Below, piece after piece: positions 26,648 to 37,974 of a stretch of DNA of 64,000 nt. A program made the position numbers and the translations under genes. Numbering within the stretch: position 1 is the first letter of the stretch; every line of letters starts with the position of its first letter. Source of the stretch: Microbacterium sp. 3J1. Its GTDB lineage: Bacteria > Actinomycetota > Actinomycetes > Actinomycetales > Microbacteriaceae. Under the pieces are notes generated by a model. It worked only from the letters and a program-made list of their open reading frames with translations. It did not search any database and had not been told where the DNA came from. The stretch spans positions 62,001-126,000 of the forward strand of contig NZ_CDWI01000002.1 in the NCBI RefSeq assembly GCF_001049495.1, read 5' to 3'.

Positions 26648-27544
26648 TCAGAGCGGCAGAGGTGTGGAGGCGAGCACGCTCAGCATCAGCGGCGCCACGC
26701 CGAGGAGGAGGAACGCGGGGAGCGTGCATACGCCGAGCGGGATCAGGAGCTGCGTCGAGAGCTTCGCCGCGCGCATCCTGCCCTCGACGCGCGAGCGATG
26801 ACGATCCTGCGCGGCCGACGCCCGGAGCAGCTCGCCCGCAGGCACTCCCGCCGCTCGGGAGAGATCGAGGACGGACCGGATGCGGTCATCGTCGCCGAGG
26901 TCCGAGGTGGGGCTCTCACGGACGAGCCGGAGCGCCCTCTCGATCGATGCTCCGCCGGAGAGCGCCACGGCCACGAGCTCGGCCTGCATCCCTGGGGTGC
27001 CCGGTCTCGGGCGGGCACGCCTGAGCAGTCGGCCGGTCCACAGGCGCGCGGCGAGGACCAGCAGCAGCCCGGCCACGACGCAGGCGGTGCCGAGGGGATT
27101 GCCGACCATGACCCCGAGCGTGTCGAAGCCCAGGGCGAAGCCGAGCAGCAGTCCGGCGAACGGCATCCACAGGAGGAGTCGAGCGGTTCCGGCGGGCTCG
27201 GCGAGAGCGATGCGCACGTCGTCGGCCGCGGATGCCGCATCGCGCAGCGTCTCGGCGATCATCCGCAGCACCTCGGCGAGCGGCGCGCCGACGATCGTCG
27301 CCACCTCCCAGGCGGCGGCGAGGTCACGCCAGGCACCGCCCTCGGCCTCGATCGCGGTGACCAGCGGCTGTCCTCGATCCGTCCGCTCGACGACGGCGAG
27401 CGCGTGCTCGTCGCCGGTGTCGGCGAGGTGGCGCCACGCGGTCATCGGGATCGCTCCCGCCTGCAGGAGAACGGCGAGCGTCTGCACCGAGGTGGCGGGG
27501 TCGGCAGCCGACTCGGCCGCCGCGCGACGCCGCAGGCTCACCAC
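26648..27544 (-). CDS. Tad/type II secretion F-family membrane protein, fused TadB/TadC-like
   Basis: 298 aa with two F-type domains. The first is residues 15-95 (VLLQAGAIPMTAWRHLAD, VATIVGAPLAEVLRMI). The second is about 185-260 (LVAVALSGGASIERALRLV, LSRAAGVPAGELL). Paired membrane helices lie near 119-165 and one near 272-295. Most tad loci use two separate F proteins, TadB and TadC, to form the inner-membrane platform; here one compact protein appears to do both. The GTG start overlaps the tadA end. Confidence 0.82.
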   Translation of the reverse strand: MVSLRRRAAAESAADPATSVQTLAVLLQAGAIPMTAWRHLADTGDEHALAVVERTDRGQPLVTAIEAEGGAWRDLAAAWEVATIVGAPLAEVLRMIAETLRDAASAADDVRIALAEPAGTARLLLWMPFAGLLLGFALGFDTLGVMVGNPLGTACVVAGLLLVLAARLWTGRLLRRARPRPGTPGMQAELVAVALSGGASIERALRLVRESPTSDLGDDDRIRSVLDLSRAAGVPAGELLRASAAQDRHRSRVEGRMRAAKLSTQLLIPLGVCTLPAFLLLGVAPLMLSVLASTPLPL

Positions 27545-28545
27545 GGCTGCACCTCCTCGATGCCCAGCCGGTCGCCGACGAGGGTGAACCGCCCGGCCTG
27601 GGCGATACGTCGCTGTCCGCCCGGCGCCCGCTCGAGATGCAGCACGACGGTGAAGGCGCTCACCACCTGGCGCGCGAGCGCGACGGCGTCCATCCCTGCG
27701 AGGGCCCCGAGCGCCTCTATGCGGGCCGGCACGTCCGCCAGCCCGCTCGCGTGCAGTGTCCCCGCTCCCCCGTCATGCCCGGTGTTGAGCGCGGTGAGGA
27801 GCTCTCGGACCTCTTCGCCGCGGCACTCCCCGACCACCAGACGATCGGGACGCATCCGCAGGGACTCCCGCACGAGCCGGGCCAGGCTGATGCCCCCGGC
27901 GCCCTCGAGGTTCGACTGCCGCGCTTCGAGGGCCACATGGTGCGGATGCCCCGGCCGCAGCTCGGCGACGTCCTCGATCGTGACGATCCGCTCGGTCGCC
28001 GGAGCGTCCGCGAGCAGCGCCGACAGCAGAGTCGTCTTGCCTGTGCCGGTGCCGCCCGTGATGAGGACGTTCGCCCGGTCTTTCACGAGCTGCAGCAGCC
28101 AGCTCTGCTGCCTGGCGTCGAAGGTCCCGAGGGCGGCGAGCGCATCGAGGTCGGCCGCTCGAACCCGAGGCACCCTGATGGACAACGCCGTCCCGGACGT
28201 CGAGATCGGCGAGAGGACCGCATGGACGCGGATGCCGGAGTCGAGCCGCACGTCGACGCACGGCGCCTGGTCGTCGAGGTGCCGACCGCCGAGACCGATC
28301 AGCGCGACCGCGAGGTCGCGGACCTCGCGCTCGGATGCCATCCATCCGGGGACGGCTTCGACTCCGCGTCCGCGATCGACGAAGAGGCCCGCGGCGCCGT
28401 TGACGAAGATGTCGGTGATCTCTTCGTCTCGGATGTGGTCGGCGAGCGCACCGAACGCCGGGTCGACGCTCAGCGGCGCTGAACGCGCGGAGGCGGCATC
28501 CGCGCCGGCACCGACACGGGGACGGATGACGAAGGAATCGGGCAT
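27538..28545 (-). CDS. tadA: TadA-family pilus assembly ATPase
   Basis: 335 aa secretion ATPase. Walker A GGTGTGKTT is at residues 164-172. The Asp box VTIEDVAELR, Walker B RLVVGECRGEEVRELL and the His box NTGHDGGAGTLHAS follow. It energises pilus assembly at the cytoplasmic face. It is the first gene of the minus-strand tad operon. The septum-site/CpaE-like gene that often precedes tadA is absent. A promoter and attenuator-like hairpin lie upstream. Confidence 0.92.
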   Translation of the reverse strand: MPDSFVIRPRVGAGADAASARSAPLSVDPAFGALADHIRDEEITDIFVNGAAGLFVDRGRGVEAVPGWMASEREVRDLAVALIGLGGRHLDDQAPCVDVRLDSGIRVHAVLSPISTSGTALSIRVPRVRAADLDALAALGTFDARQQSWLLQLVKDRANVLITGGTGTGKTTLLSALLADAPATERIVTIEDVAELRPGHPHHVALEARQSNLEGAGGISLARLVRESLRMRPDRLVVGECRGEEVRELLTALNTGHDGGAGTLHASGLADVPARIEALGALAGMDAVALARQVVSAFTVVLHLERAPGGQRRIAQAGRFTLVGDRLGIEEVQPW

Positions 28546-28680
28546 TCCCTGAAGGTAGGGCGCTCGGTGGCCGCCGGTCCGGCGATCGCCGACTCGACCA
28601 CGTCGCCTGTGAGCAACGAGATCGGATCCACATCGGTGCAGAAGACGAGCGCACCGGGTGCGCGTCGCCTCGGGAGCGCT

Positions 28681-28726
28681 CCCAAATGAAAGGGCGGCAC
28701 CTCACGGGGGGAATGAGATGCCGCCC
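28681..28726 (-). terminator. Attenuator-like hairpin in the tad leader
   Basis: On the minus strand GGGCGGCA and TGCCGCCC (28719-28726 with 28692-28699) pair, with CTCA/TGAG continuing inside after one mismatch. TTTCATTT follows at 28684-28691. This is the form of an intrinsic terminator, yet it lies between the only visible promoter and tadA, so it would stop most transcripts unless relieved. Confidence 0.65.
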
Positions 28727-28789
28727 ACGGCGGTCCCCGACGGGGGAATCGGGCACGCCAAGGCCGGAATGAGAATTCGGCTGTCGTCG

Positions 28790-28817
28790 AGTGTACGCAA
28801 GGCGACCGTCCTGACAA
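28790..28817 (-). promoter_or_regulatory. Sigma-70-type promoter of the tad operon
   Basis: TTGTCA (28812-28817) and TACACT (28790-28795) on the minus strand with a 16-base spacer. It predicts a start near 28783 and a leader of about 240 bases before tadA. Confidence 0.65.
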
Positions 28818-28948
28818 AACCGGCCGGAGTACCGACTTTCGGCAGTATGCGGTGTCCGACGCCGAGGCTAGATTCACGGTGACCTGATCGTGCTGATCCG
28901 CACGGTCACGCCTGCACGACCTGCCACGCCGCAAAGGAGCGCCTGCCG

Positions 28949-30916
<1,968 letters not shown>

Positions 30917-30924
30917 CAGGCCGG

Positions 30925-30966
30925 ACGCAGAACGCCCCCTCCCGATCGGGAGGGGGCGTTCTGCGT
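30925..30966. terminator. Bidirectional terminator between acsA and the RidA gene
   Basis: A perfect 19-bp stem (30925-30943 with 30948-30966) with a four-base GATC loop lies between convergent genes. No long U-run, but stem strength and position argue for termination of both. Confidence 0.85.
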
Positions 30967-30974
30967 GAGAGGTG

Positions 30975-31433
30975 TCAGGCGAGGACGAACGTGACCTCGA
31001 CCTCGACCGGACTGTCGAGCGGCAGCACCGGCACTCCGACGGCGGCGCGGACATGCTGGCCCGCCTCGCCGAAGATCTCGCCGAGCACGAGACTCGCGCC
31101 GTTGATCACGCCCGGCTGACCGGTGAAGTCAGGGGCGGATGCCACGAAGCCGCCGACACGGAGCACACCGGCGATCCTGTCGACTCCGCCGGCTGCGGCG
31201 GCTGCCGCCGCCAGTGCGTTCAGCGCGCAGACGCGGGCGTACGTGTTCGCGTCCTCAGCGCTGACCTCGGCGCCGACCTTGCCGGTCGTTGGCAGCTCGC
31301 CGGCGGTGAACGGCAGCTGGCCGGACGTGTAGACGAGTCCCTCGTGCACGACGGCCGGCACGTACGCGGCGACCGGCGCTGCGACGACCGGGAGCTCGAT
31401 GCCGAGATCGGCGAGACGCTCGGAGACGCTCAT
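30975..31433 (-). CDS. RidA/YjgF family protein
   Basis: 152 aa. It matches the longer actinobacterial RidA branch: VVHEGLVYTSGQLPF, LNALAAAAAAAGG, GQHVRAAVGVPVLPLDSPVEVE. The Arg in HVRAAVGV corresponds to the active-site Arg of deaminating RidA proteins, which hydrolyse reactive enamines/imines. The ATG overlaps the DUF4177 stop by four bases, so the two are coupled. Confidence 0.9.
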   Translation of the reverse strand: MSVSERLADLGIELPVVAAPVAAYVPAVVHEGLVYTSGQLPFTAGELPTTGKVGAEVSAEDANTYARVCALNALAAAAAAAGGVDRIAGVLRVGGFVASAPDFTGQPGVINGASLVLGEIFGEAGQHVRAAVGVPVLPLDSPVEVEVTFVLA

Positions 31434-31657
31434 GCCGCCCCTCCCTCGAACTGGCGCGATGCCTCTGCAGCGGCGGCGAGGCCCGCCGCGTTGCCCGTGG
31501 CATCCGAGGTCACCGGACGCTTGAAGTAGGCGACGAGCCCGCCTTCGGGTCCCTGGACGACCTGCACGAGCTCCCACCCCTGCTTGCCCCAGTTGTTGAG
31601 GATGGCAGCGGTGTTGTGGATCAGCAGCGGCGTGGTGAGGTATTCCCACGTGGTCAT
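31430..31657 (-). CDS. DUF4177 family small protein
   Basis: 75 aa. MTTWEYLTTPLLIHNTAAIL and NNWGKQGWELVQVVQGPEGG are typical of DUF4177, small cytosolic proteins of unknown function. ACAGGAGTGCC provides a ribosome site. It is paired with RidA in actinobacteria, often next to a class A PBP gene as here, where it is divergent from it. Confidence 0.88.
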   Translation of the reverse strand: MTTWEYLTTPLLIHNTAAILNNWGKQGWELVQVVQGPEGGLVAYFKRPVTSDATGNAAGLAAAAEASRQFEGGAA

Positions 31658-31733
31658 GGCACTCCTGTCTGGCGGCATCCGCGCGCAGATGCGTCAAAGG
31701 CGGTATTCAGGGAACTCCCCTACGATCAAGCGT

Positions 31734-34289
31734 ATGCCTCAAAAGAATCGCACGGTGAAGGGTGCGCTCGGCGGGATCCTCGGACTCGTCGGCCTGAGCG
31801 CCGTCGCCGGTCTCCTCGTCACGGCCAGCGTCACCCCGGTCCTGGCCATGACCGGTATCGCCGGCTCCCAGGCACTCACGATCTTCGACAAGCTCCCGAC
31901 GAACCTCGATGTCACCGCGCCGATGGAGCAGTCGACGATCTACGCGTCGACGGCCGACGGTCCGGTCGAGCTCGCGTCGTTCTTCGAGCAGAACCGCATC
32001 CCCGTCACCTGGGAGCAGATCAACCCCGTCGTCTACGACGCGATCCTCTCCAGTGAGGACAAGGACTACTTCTCGCACGGCGGCATCAACGTCGGCGCGA
32101 CGGCCAAGGCCCTCGTCGACAACCTCCGCGGCACCGACGACCGAGGCGCCTCGACGATCACCCAGCAGTACGTGAAGAACGTGCTGATCCAGGAGTGCGA
32201 GCAGGACGCGGACCCTGCATCGGGCACCTACGCCGACGATCTGCAGCAGTGCTGGCTCGACGCCACGAACGCGGTCGGCGCGAAGGGCGTGGAGCGCAAG
32301 CTCCAGGAGATGCGCTTCGCTCTGCAGATCGAGAAGGAGTACTCGAAGAACGACATCCTCCTCGGCTACCTGAACATCGCGAACTTCGGCGGCACCGTCT
32401 ACGGCATCGAGTCGGCGGCGAACCGCTACTTCTCGACCACCGCCGCGAACCTCACGCTGGCGCAGGCCGCCACGATCGCCGGAATGGTGCAGAACCCGAA
32501 CCAGTACCGGATCGACAAGCCCGAAGGCACCTGGACCGACGACGACGGCGTCGCACACAACAGCGAGGCGGACGGATACGCGCAGACGCTCGAGCGCCGC
32601 CACTACGTGCTCAACCGCATGCTCACCGACGGCAAGATCACCCAGGCGCAGTTCGACGAGGCGGATGCTTCGCCGATCACGCCCGCGATCACCGCTCCGA
32701 CCCAGGGCTGCGTCGCCGCGAACGACATCGCCCGCAGCGCCTACTTCTGCGAGTACGTGAAGTCGGTCGTGCTGAACGACCCGGCCTTCGGCGACACCCC
32801 CGAGAAGCGCCGCGACCTGCTGCGTCAGGGCGGCCTGCAGATCTACTCGACGATGAACATCGACATCCAGAACGCCGGCGCCCAGGCGATGCTCGAGACC
32901 GTGCCGGGCAACTACGACAACCAGCGCTTCGGCGCCGCGGGGGTCTCGCTCGAGACGAGCACCGGCCGTGTCCTCGCGATCACGCAGAACACGACGTTCA
33001 GCGAGACCGTCACCGACGACCAGGCGTACACGTCGCTCGTCTTCGCGACCGACAAGGCGCACGGCGGATCGAACGGCTTCTCGGTCGGCTCGACGTACAA
33101 GCTGTTCACGCTGATCGACTGGCTCGAAGAGGGGCACTCGGTTCGCGAGACCCTCAACGGCACCAACCGCGTCTTCACGAAGTTCAAGTGCGGTGACGAC
33201 GGCATCACGAACAAGACGAAGATCCAGAACTTCGGCAACCAGGGCGGCTACACCGGCACGGTGATGAAGTTCACGGCCGACTCGCTGAACAGCGGATACC
33301 TCGCGATGGCCGAGAAGCTCGACCTCTGCAAGATCAACGCCGTGGCCGACCGCATGGGCGTGACGCTGTCGAACGGCGGCAAGACGACCGACGACCCGGC
33401 CGCCCCGTACGACATCCTCGGACCGAAGTACATCTCCCCGCTGGCCATGGCCGGCGCGTACGCCACGGTCGCGAACGGCGGCGTCTACTGCACCCCGAAG
33501 TCGATCGACCGCGTGGTCGACGCCCAGGGCAACGAGCTCCCCATCCCCGAGTCCAAGTGCTCGCAGGTCATCTCGCCCGAGGTCGCTGCGACCGCGGCAT
33601 TCGCGCTGCAGGGCGTCATGAACGGCGGAACCGGCGCGAAGGCGAACACCCGGGACGGTGTGCCGCTGATAGGCAAGACCGGAACGCACGAGTCATGGGG
33701 AACCATGATGATCGAGTCGAGCACCAAGGTCACGACCGCGGTGTGGGTCGGCCGTTCCGAGGGACAGGCCAGCATCCTCCGTCAGAGCTGGGGCGGAACC
33801 GCGCTCAACGAGATGCGCTACGGCCTCGCCAGGACCATGCAACGGACCGCGAACGACATCTTCGGCGGCGACGCGTTCCCCGCCCCCGACAACAACCTCA
33901 GCCGTCAGGTGCTGACGGAGGTGCCGAGCGTCATCGGCAAGTCCGTGGGCGAGGCGACCGCCATCCTCGAGGATGCGGACTTCCAGGTCGCCGTCGGCCC
34001 CGCCGTCGACGGACCTGCCGGTGACGTCGTCGTCGCGCAGGACCCGGTGGGGCAGGCTCCGAGCGGCGCGACCGTCACGATCTCACCGAGCAACGGCCAG
34101 GGCGCGACCGTGCCGGACATCACCGGTCAGTCGAAGGCCAATGCCCAGAGCGCGCTCTTCGGCGCAGGATTCTCGTCGATCTCGTTCGACAACTCCTGCA
34201 ACCCGCCGACCGCGACCGTCACGTCGACCAACCCCGCAGCGAACACGGCGACCAACAAGAGCACCGAGATCACGGTCACGTGTCGGTGA
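31734..34289 (+). CDS. ponA: Class A penicillin-binding protein with two PASTA domains
   Basis: 851 aa bifunctional peptidoglycan synthase. One N-terminal membrane helix covers about residues 10-40. The GT51 glycosyltransferase has Glu108 in SSEDKDYFSHGG and GASTITQQYVKN. The transpeptidase has Ser453 in STYK, SLN at 517-519 and KTG at 648-650. Two PASTA repeats follow (about 722-781, starting VPSVIGKS, and 785-851, starting VPDITGQS), which bind peptidoglycan. ATG 31734 directly precedes the conserved N-terminus; an upstream open frame overlaps DUF4177 and is not coding. The metallophosphoesterase start overlaps its end by ten bases. Confidence 0.96.
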   Translation: MPQKNRTVKGALGGILGLVGLSAVAGLLVTASVTPVLAMTGIAGSQALTIFDKLPTNLDVTAPMEQSTIYASTADGPVELASFFEQNRIPVTWEQINPVVYDAILSSEDKDYFSHGGINVGATAKALVDNLRGTDDRGASTITQQYVKNVLIQECEQDADPASGTYADDLQQCWLDATNAVGAKGVERKLQEMRFALQIEKEYSKNDILLGYLNIANFGGTVYGIESAANRYFSTTAANLTLAQAATIAGMVQNPNQYRIDKPEGTWTDDDGVAHNSEADGYAQTLERRHYVLNRMLTDGKITQAQFDEADASPITPAITAPTQGCVAANDIARSAYFCEYVKSVVLNDPAFGDTPEKRRDLLRQGGLQIYSTMNIDIQNAGAQAMLETVPGNYDNQRFGAAGVSLETSTGRVLAITQNTTFSETVTDDQAYTSLVFATDKAHGGSNGFSVGSTYKLFTLIDWLEEGHSVRETLNGTNRVFTKFKCGDDGITNKTKIQNFGNQGGYTGTVMKFTADSLNSGYLAMAEKLDLCKINAVADRMGVTLSNGGKTTDDPAAPYDILGPKYISPLAMAGAYATVANGGVYCTPKSIDRVVDAQGNELPIPESKCSQVISPEVAATAAFALQGVMNGGTGAKANTRDGVPLIGKTGTHESWGTMMIESSTKVTTAVWVGRSEGQASILRQSWGGTALNEMRYGLARTMQRTANDIFGGDAFPAPDNNLSRQVLTEVPSVIGKSVGEATAILEDADFQVAVGPAVDGPAGDVVVAQDPVGQAPSGATVTISPSNGQGATVPDITGQSKANAQSALFGAGFSSISFDNSCNPPTATVTSTNPAANTATNKSTEITVTCR

Positions 34290-35224
34290 CCCGCCGTCGC
34301 GCCGCCCACCCGGCCCTCATCGCACTCGGTGCGGTGGGGGCCGCCGGTGCCGCGGCCGCGGTATGGGGCATCGGCATCGAGCGCTATCTGTTCACGGTGC
34401 GCGAGGTCACAGCATCCGCTCTGGCACCCGGTTCCGCTCCGCTGCGCGTCCTGCACATCTCCGACGCCCACATGGCTCCGTGGCAGCACCGCAAGCAGGA
34501 CTGGCTCGCATCGCTCGCCCAGCTGAAGCCCGACCTCATCGTCAACACCGGCGACAACCTCGGACACCGCGACGGCCTGGACGGCATCCGCCGCGCCTTC
34601 GAACCCTTCGCGGGCATCCCCGGGGTGTTCGTGCACGGATCGAACGACGTGACCGCTCCGTCGCCGCGCAACCCCCTCCTGTACTTCGCCGGACCGTCTC
34701 AGAAGCGCCGCGCCCCGGCCCCGGCCCTCGACACGGACGCGATGGACGCCTTCTTCACCGACGACCTCGGGTGGACCGGTCTGAACAACGCGGCCACCCG
34801 GATGACGGTCGCCGGCAGCTCCCTCGACCTGTTCGGCGTCGACGACGCGCACCGCGACTGGGACCGCCTGGAAGACCTCCCGGCGGCGATCGAGGCGCTC
34901 GGACCGCGAGACGCCGGTTCGTCGGTCCTCGGGGTCACCCACGCACCGTACCGCCGTGTGCTCGACGAGTTCGTCGATCTGGGCGCCGACGCGATCCTCG
35001 GCGGACACACCCACGGCGGGCAGGTCTGCCTCCCCGGCTACGGCGCATTGGTCGCGAACTGCGACATCCCGCTGAAGCAGGCGAAGGGCCTCAGCACGTG
35101 GACGCACGACGGTCGTTCGGTCCCGCTCAACGTCAGCGCCGGGTGCGGGCATTCCATCTACGCCCCCGTGCGCTTCGCCTGCCGGCCCGAGGCGACGCTG
35201 CTCACGCTCACGGCGCGCGGATGA
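34280..35224 (+). CDS. Membrane-anchored metallophosphoesterase
   Basis: 314 aa. An N-terminal hydrophobic helix (about 11-32) anchors it. Metal-binding blocks are [10 protein letters not shown] (Asp62, His64), [18 protein letters not shown] (Asn-Asp replaces the usual Asn-His/Glu) and [11 protein letters not shown]. Relatives of the YkuE/UDP-2,3-diacylglucosamine class are phospholipid or cell-wall-linked phosphatases; the substrate is not known. Its GTG lies inside the last codons of ponA, a pairing common in actinobacteria. Confidence 0.9.
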   Translation: MSVTRRRAAHPALIALGAVGAAGAAAAVWGIGIERYLFTVREVTASALAPGSAPLRVLHISDAHMAPWQHRKQDWLASLAQLKPDLIVNTGDNLGHRDGLDGIRRAFEPFAGIPGVFVHGSNDVTAPSPRNPLLYFAGPSQKRRAPAPALDTDAMDAFFTDDLGWTGLNNAATRMTVAGSSLDLFGVDDAHRDWDRLEDLPAAIEALGPRDAGSSVLGVTHAPYRRVLDEFVDLGADAILGGHTHGGQVCLPGYGALVANCDIPLKQAKGLSTWTHDGRSVPLNVSAGCGHSIYAPVRFACRPEATLLTLTARG

Positions 35225-35277
35225 TCCTCCGATTCGGCGCTGCGGAGTTTTCCTTGTAGACTCGGAGGGTTGCAAAA

Positions 35278-35355
<78 letters not shown>

Positions 35356-35363
35356 TAACACCG

Positions 35364-35392
35364 GAAGGCCGCCCTCGGGCGGCCTTCTCTGT
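35364..35392 (+). terminator. Terminator of tRNA-Pro
   Basis: An 11-bp stem (35364-35374 with 35377-35387) with a minimal loop is followed by TCTCT, ten bases after the tRNA. Confidence 0.8.
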
Positions 35393-35418
35393 ACCGGGAT
35401 CGAAGCGAAGGGGATCGC

Positions 35419-35895
35419 GTGGGTCGACTGCTCCCGCCGCCGCGCCGTGCGACGCGCGGCATCGCCATCGCCCTCGGAGTCGTCTTCCTCGCAGGCCTCG
35501 CCCTGCTGACGCTCACCCCGCGGCGCGTCGAGGAGTCGATGCCGAACCTCCTCGACCTCCTGGTCACCGCCGCGCACCGGCTGGGCTGGGAGTCGCTGGA
35601 CTTCACCCGCCTCGAGATCATCGCCAACGTGCTCGTGTTCGTGCCGGTGGGCATCCTGTCGTTCCTCCTCGTGCCCCGCCGCTGGTGGCCGATCGCGATC
35701 TTGCTCGGCCCCGCACTGTCCCTGTCGATCGAGATCGCGCAGCGCGTGGCACTCCCCCACCGCGCAGCCACGGTCGGCGACGTCATCGCCAACTCCGGCG
35801 GCGCCCTCATCGGGGTCTTCCTCGCGATGGTCTGCACGCTCCTCTTCGCCCCGCGAACTCCGCAGAATCCCTCTCGTAGCCTGGAAGCATCATGA
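35419..35895 (+). CDS. VanZ family membrane protein
   Basis: 158 aa with four membrane helices. The family pattern is clear: LLTLTPRR after helix 1, [24 protein letters not shown] and [17 protein letters not shown]. VanZ of the vancomycin/teicoplanin cluster gives low-level teicoplanin resistance, but chromosomal VanZ-like proteins are widespread and their role is unknown. GTG 35419 follows AAGGGGAT. Its stop overlaps the HAD gene by four bases. Confidence 0.9.
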   Translation: MGRLLPPPRRATRGIAIALGVVFLAGLALLTLTPRRVEESMPNLLDLLVTAAHRLGWESLDFTRLEIIANVLVFVPVGILSFLLVPRRWWPIAILLGPALSLSIEIAQRVALPHRAATVGDVIANSGGALIGVFLAMVCTLLFAPRTPQNPSRSLEAS

Positions 35896-36647
35896 CAACG
35901 CCTGCCCTCGTCGCCTTCGACCTCGATGACACGCTCGCCCCGTCGAAGGGCGCCATCAGTCCGAGGATCGCCGCGCAGCTGCTCGCGCTGCTCGAGACCG
36001 TCGACGTGGCCATCATCTCCGGCGGCAACGAGGCGCAGTTCCGCGCCCAGGTGATCGCGCAGCTCGGCGACGCCGACACGGTCGCCGTGGCTCGGCTGCA
36101 CCTCCTGCCCACCTGCGGCACCCGCTACCTCCGGCACGACGGCAGCGACTTCGCGCCGCTGTATGCGCACGACCTCAGCGAGGACGAGAAGGCCGGCGCG
36201 CTCACCGCGCTGCGCGAGGAGGCTGAGCGGCTCGGACTGTGGGAGACCGAGCCGTGGGGCGAGATCCTCGAGGACCGAGGATCCCAGATCACGTTCTCGG
36301 CGCTCGGGCAGAAGGCGCCGCGCGACGCGAAGCACGCCTGGGACCCCGACGGCGCGAAGCGCGAGGCGCTGCGGGATGCCGTCTCGGCACGGCTTCCCGG
36401 CCTCGAAGTGCGCTCCGGCGGCTCGACGTCTATCGACATCACCCGCGCCGGGATCGACAAGGCCTACGGCATGCAGAAGCTCGCCGAGCACACCGGCATC
36501 CCGCTCGCCTCGATGCTCTTCTACGGCGACCGCCTCGATGAGGGCGGCAACGACTACCCGGTCCTGGCCCTCGGCGTGCCCTCCGTCGCCGTGGACGGCT
36601 GGGAGGACACGGCCGAGAAGCTCGACGAGCTGCTGAAGACGCTCTGA
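35892..36647 (+). CDS. HAD-IIB family phosphatase
   Basis: 251 aa. HAD motif I is FDLDDTLAPSKG (Asp10, Asp12), motif II AIISGGNEAQF, and motif IV FYGDRLDEGGNDYPV. A cap domain of the Cof/phosphomannomutase/sucrose-phosphatase type lies between. STSIDITRAGIDKAYG resembles eukaryotic-type phosphomannomutase segments. A sugar phosphate is the likely substrate; which one is not visible. It is coupled to VanZ by an ATGA overlap and ends inside a short tandem repeat. Confidence 0.85.
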   Translation: MTTPALVAFDLDDTLAPSKGAISPRIAAQLLALLETVDVAIISGGNEAQFRAQVIAQLGDADTVAVARLHLLPTCGTRYLRHDGSDFAPLYAHDLSEDEKAGALTALREEAERLGLWETEPWGEILEDRGSQITFSALGQKAPRDAKHAWDPDGAKREALRDAVSARLPGLEVRSGGSTSIDITRAGIDKAYGMQKLAEHTGIPLASMLFYGDRLDEGGNDYPVLALGVPSVAVDGWEDTAEKLDELLKTL

Positions 36648-36713
36648 GTCAACGCCCGCTCTCTGAGTCAGCGCCGGCTCTCTGACTCAGCGCCCGCTCT
36701 GACTCAGCGCACC
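36641..36713. repeat. Short tandem repeat bridging two convergent gene ends
   Basis: Four units of 17-19 bases built on GCTCTGAGTCA(A/G)CGCC, with TGAGTCA in units 1-2 and its complement TGACTCA in units 3-4. The HAD stop codon (36645-36647) lies in unit 1 and the lldD stop (36704-36706, other strand) in unit 4. Confidence 0.9.
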
Positions 36714-37963
36714 ACGGCCTCGGAGGCGTCCCGCGCCACGGGCACGAGGCGGGTCAGCTGGGTGACGTGCGCGGGCTCGAGCTCCGCCAGCGACGCGACA
36801 CCCAGCAGACGCATGGTGCGCTCGATCTCCGTGCGGAGGATCGAGATCGTGCGGTCGACTCCGGCGCGGCCCCCCGCCATCAGTCCATAGAGGTAAGCCC
36901 GGCCGATGAGCGTGAAGTCGGCGCCCATCGCGACCGCCGCGACGATGTCGGCGCCGTTCATGATGCCGGTGTCGATCATCACGGTGAAGTCGTCGCCGAC
37001 GGCCTTGCGGACGCTCGGCAGCAGGTGGAACGGGATGGGCGCGCGGTCGAGCTGCCGCCCGCCGTGGTTGGAGAGCACGATCCCGTCGACGCCCGCGTCG
37101 CGCAGTCGCACCGAGTCCTCGACGTTCTGAACACCCTTGATGACGATCTTGCCGGGCCACAGGTCGCGGATGACCGCGAGGTCGTCGTAGCTGATGGTCG
37201 GATCCATGGCCGCGTCGAGCAGCTCGCCGACGGTGCCGCCGGTGGTGCTCAGCGACGCGAACTCGAGCTTGGGCGTCGTGAGGAAGTCGATCCACCACCA
37301 CGGCCGGGGAATCGCATTGATGATGGTTCCCAGCGTCAGCTGAGGCGGGATGCTGAAGCCGTTGCGCTTGTCGCGCAGGCGTGCGCCGGCCACGGGGGTG
37401 TCGACGGTGAACTGCAGGGTGTCGAAGCCGGCGGCGGCGGCACGTCGGGTCAGCTCGTACGAGATCTCCCGGTCGCGCATGACGTAGAGCTGGAACCAGT
37501 TGCGGCCGTGGGGGTTCGCGGCCTTCACGCCCTCGATCGACGTCGTGCCGAGCGTCGAGAGGGTGAACGGGATGCCGGCTGCGGCGGCGGCTCCGGCACC
37601 CGCCACCTCGCCCTCCGTCTGCATGAGGCGTGTGAAGCCCGTCGGCGCGATGCCGAAGGGCAGCGCCGAGGGTCCGCCGAGGATGTCGACGGACGTGTCG
37701 ACGTCGGGTGCGGGCTTGAGGATGCCGGGGTGGAACTCGACGTCCTGGAAGGCCTGGCGTGCGCGGCTCAGCGACAGCTCGCCCTCGGCCGCGCCGTCGG
37801 TGTAGTCGAACGCCGCCTTCGGCGTGCGGCGCTTCGCGATCGTGCGCAGATCGTCGATGGTGAGCGCTCCGTCGAGACGGCGCTTCTTGCCGTCGAGCTG
37901 CGGCTTCTTGAACTGCATGAGCTCGAGCAGCTCGGCGGGGTTGGGCAGCTGGCGCTGGACCAT
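36704..37963 (-). CDS. lldD: FMN-dependent alpha-hydroxy acid (L-lactate) dehydrogenase
   Basis: 419 aa flavoenzyme. Catalytic His300 is in [44 protein letters not shown] and [20 protein letters not shown] are FMN-site segments. It oxidises L-lactate or a related 2-hydroxy acid to the keto acid, passing electrons to quinone or cytochrome in LldD types. ATG 37963 follows AGAGGA at proper spacing. The regulator gene ends 11 bases upstream, so regulator and enzyme are one operon under the twin operators at 38723-38760. Confidence 0.9.
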   Translation of the reverse strand: MVQRQLPNPAELLELMQFKKPQLDGKKRRLDGALTIDDLRTIAKRRTPKAAFDYTDGAAEGELSLSRARQAFQDVEFHPGILKPAPDVDTSVDILGGPSALPFGIAPTGFTRLMQTEGEVAGAGAAAAAGIPFTLSTLGTTSIEGVKAANPHGRNWFQLYVMRDREISYELTRRAAAAGFDTLQFTVDTPVAGARLRDKRNGFSIPPQLTLGTIINAIPRPWWWIDFLTTPKLEFASLSTTGGTVGELLDAAMDPTISYDDLAVIRDLWPGKIVIKGVQNVEDSVRLRDAGVDGIVLSNHGGRQLDRAPIPFHLLPSVRKAVGDDFTVMIDTGIMNGADIVAAVAMGADFTLIGRAYLYGLMAGGRAGVDRTISILRTEIERTMRLLGVASLAELEPAHVTQLTRLVPVARDASEAVVR

Positions 37964-37974
37964 GGCATGTCCTC

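Larger units (their letters stand above)
28546..28948. other. Gene-free divergent region between tadA and acsA
   Basis: About 400 bases without a supported gene. It holds the tad promoter and leader hairpin on the minus strand and the acsA promoter on the plus strand. Minus-strand frames across 28550-28680 have fairly coding-like third positions but no start, no recognisable domain, and run out of frame into tadA. They could be a decayed remnant; I could not support one. Confidence 0.6.

Noticed and set aside
28546..28690. Possible remnant of a CpaE/Ssd-like gene upstream of tadA
   Set aside because: Third positions look fairly coding, but there is no start, no recognisable motif and the frame runs out of phase into tadA.
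28730..28783. c-di-GMP riboswitch in the tad leader
   Set aside because: The conserved GEMM core and tetraloop receptor pattern is not present.
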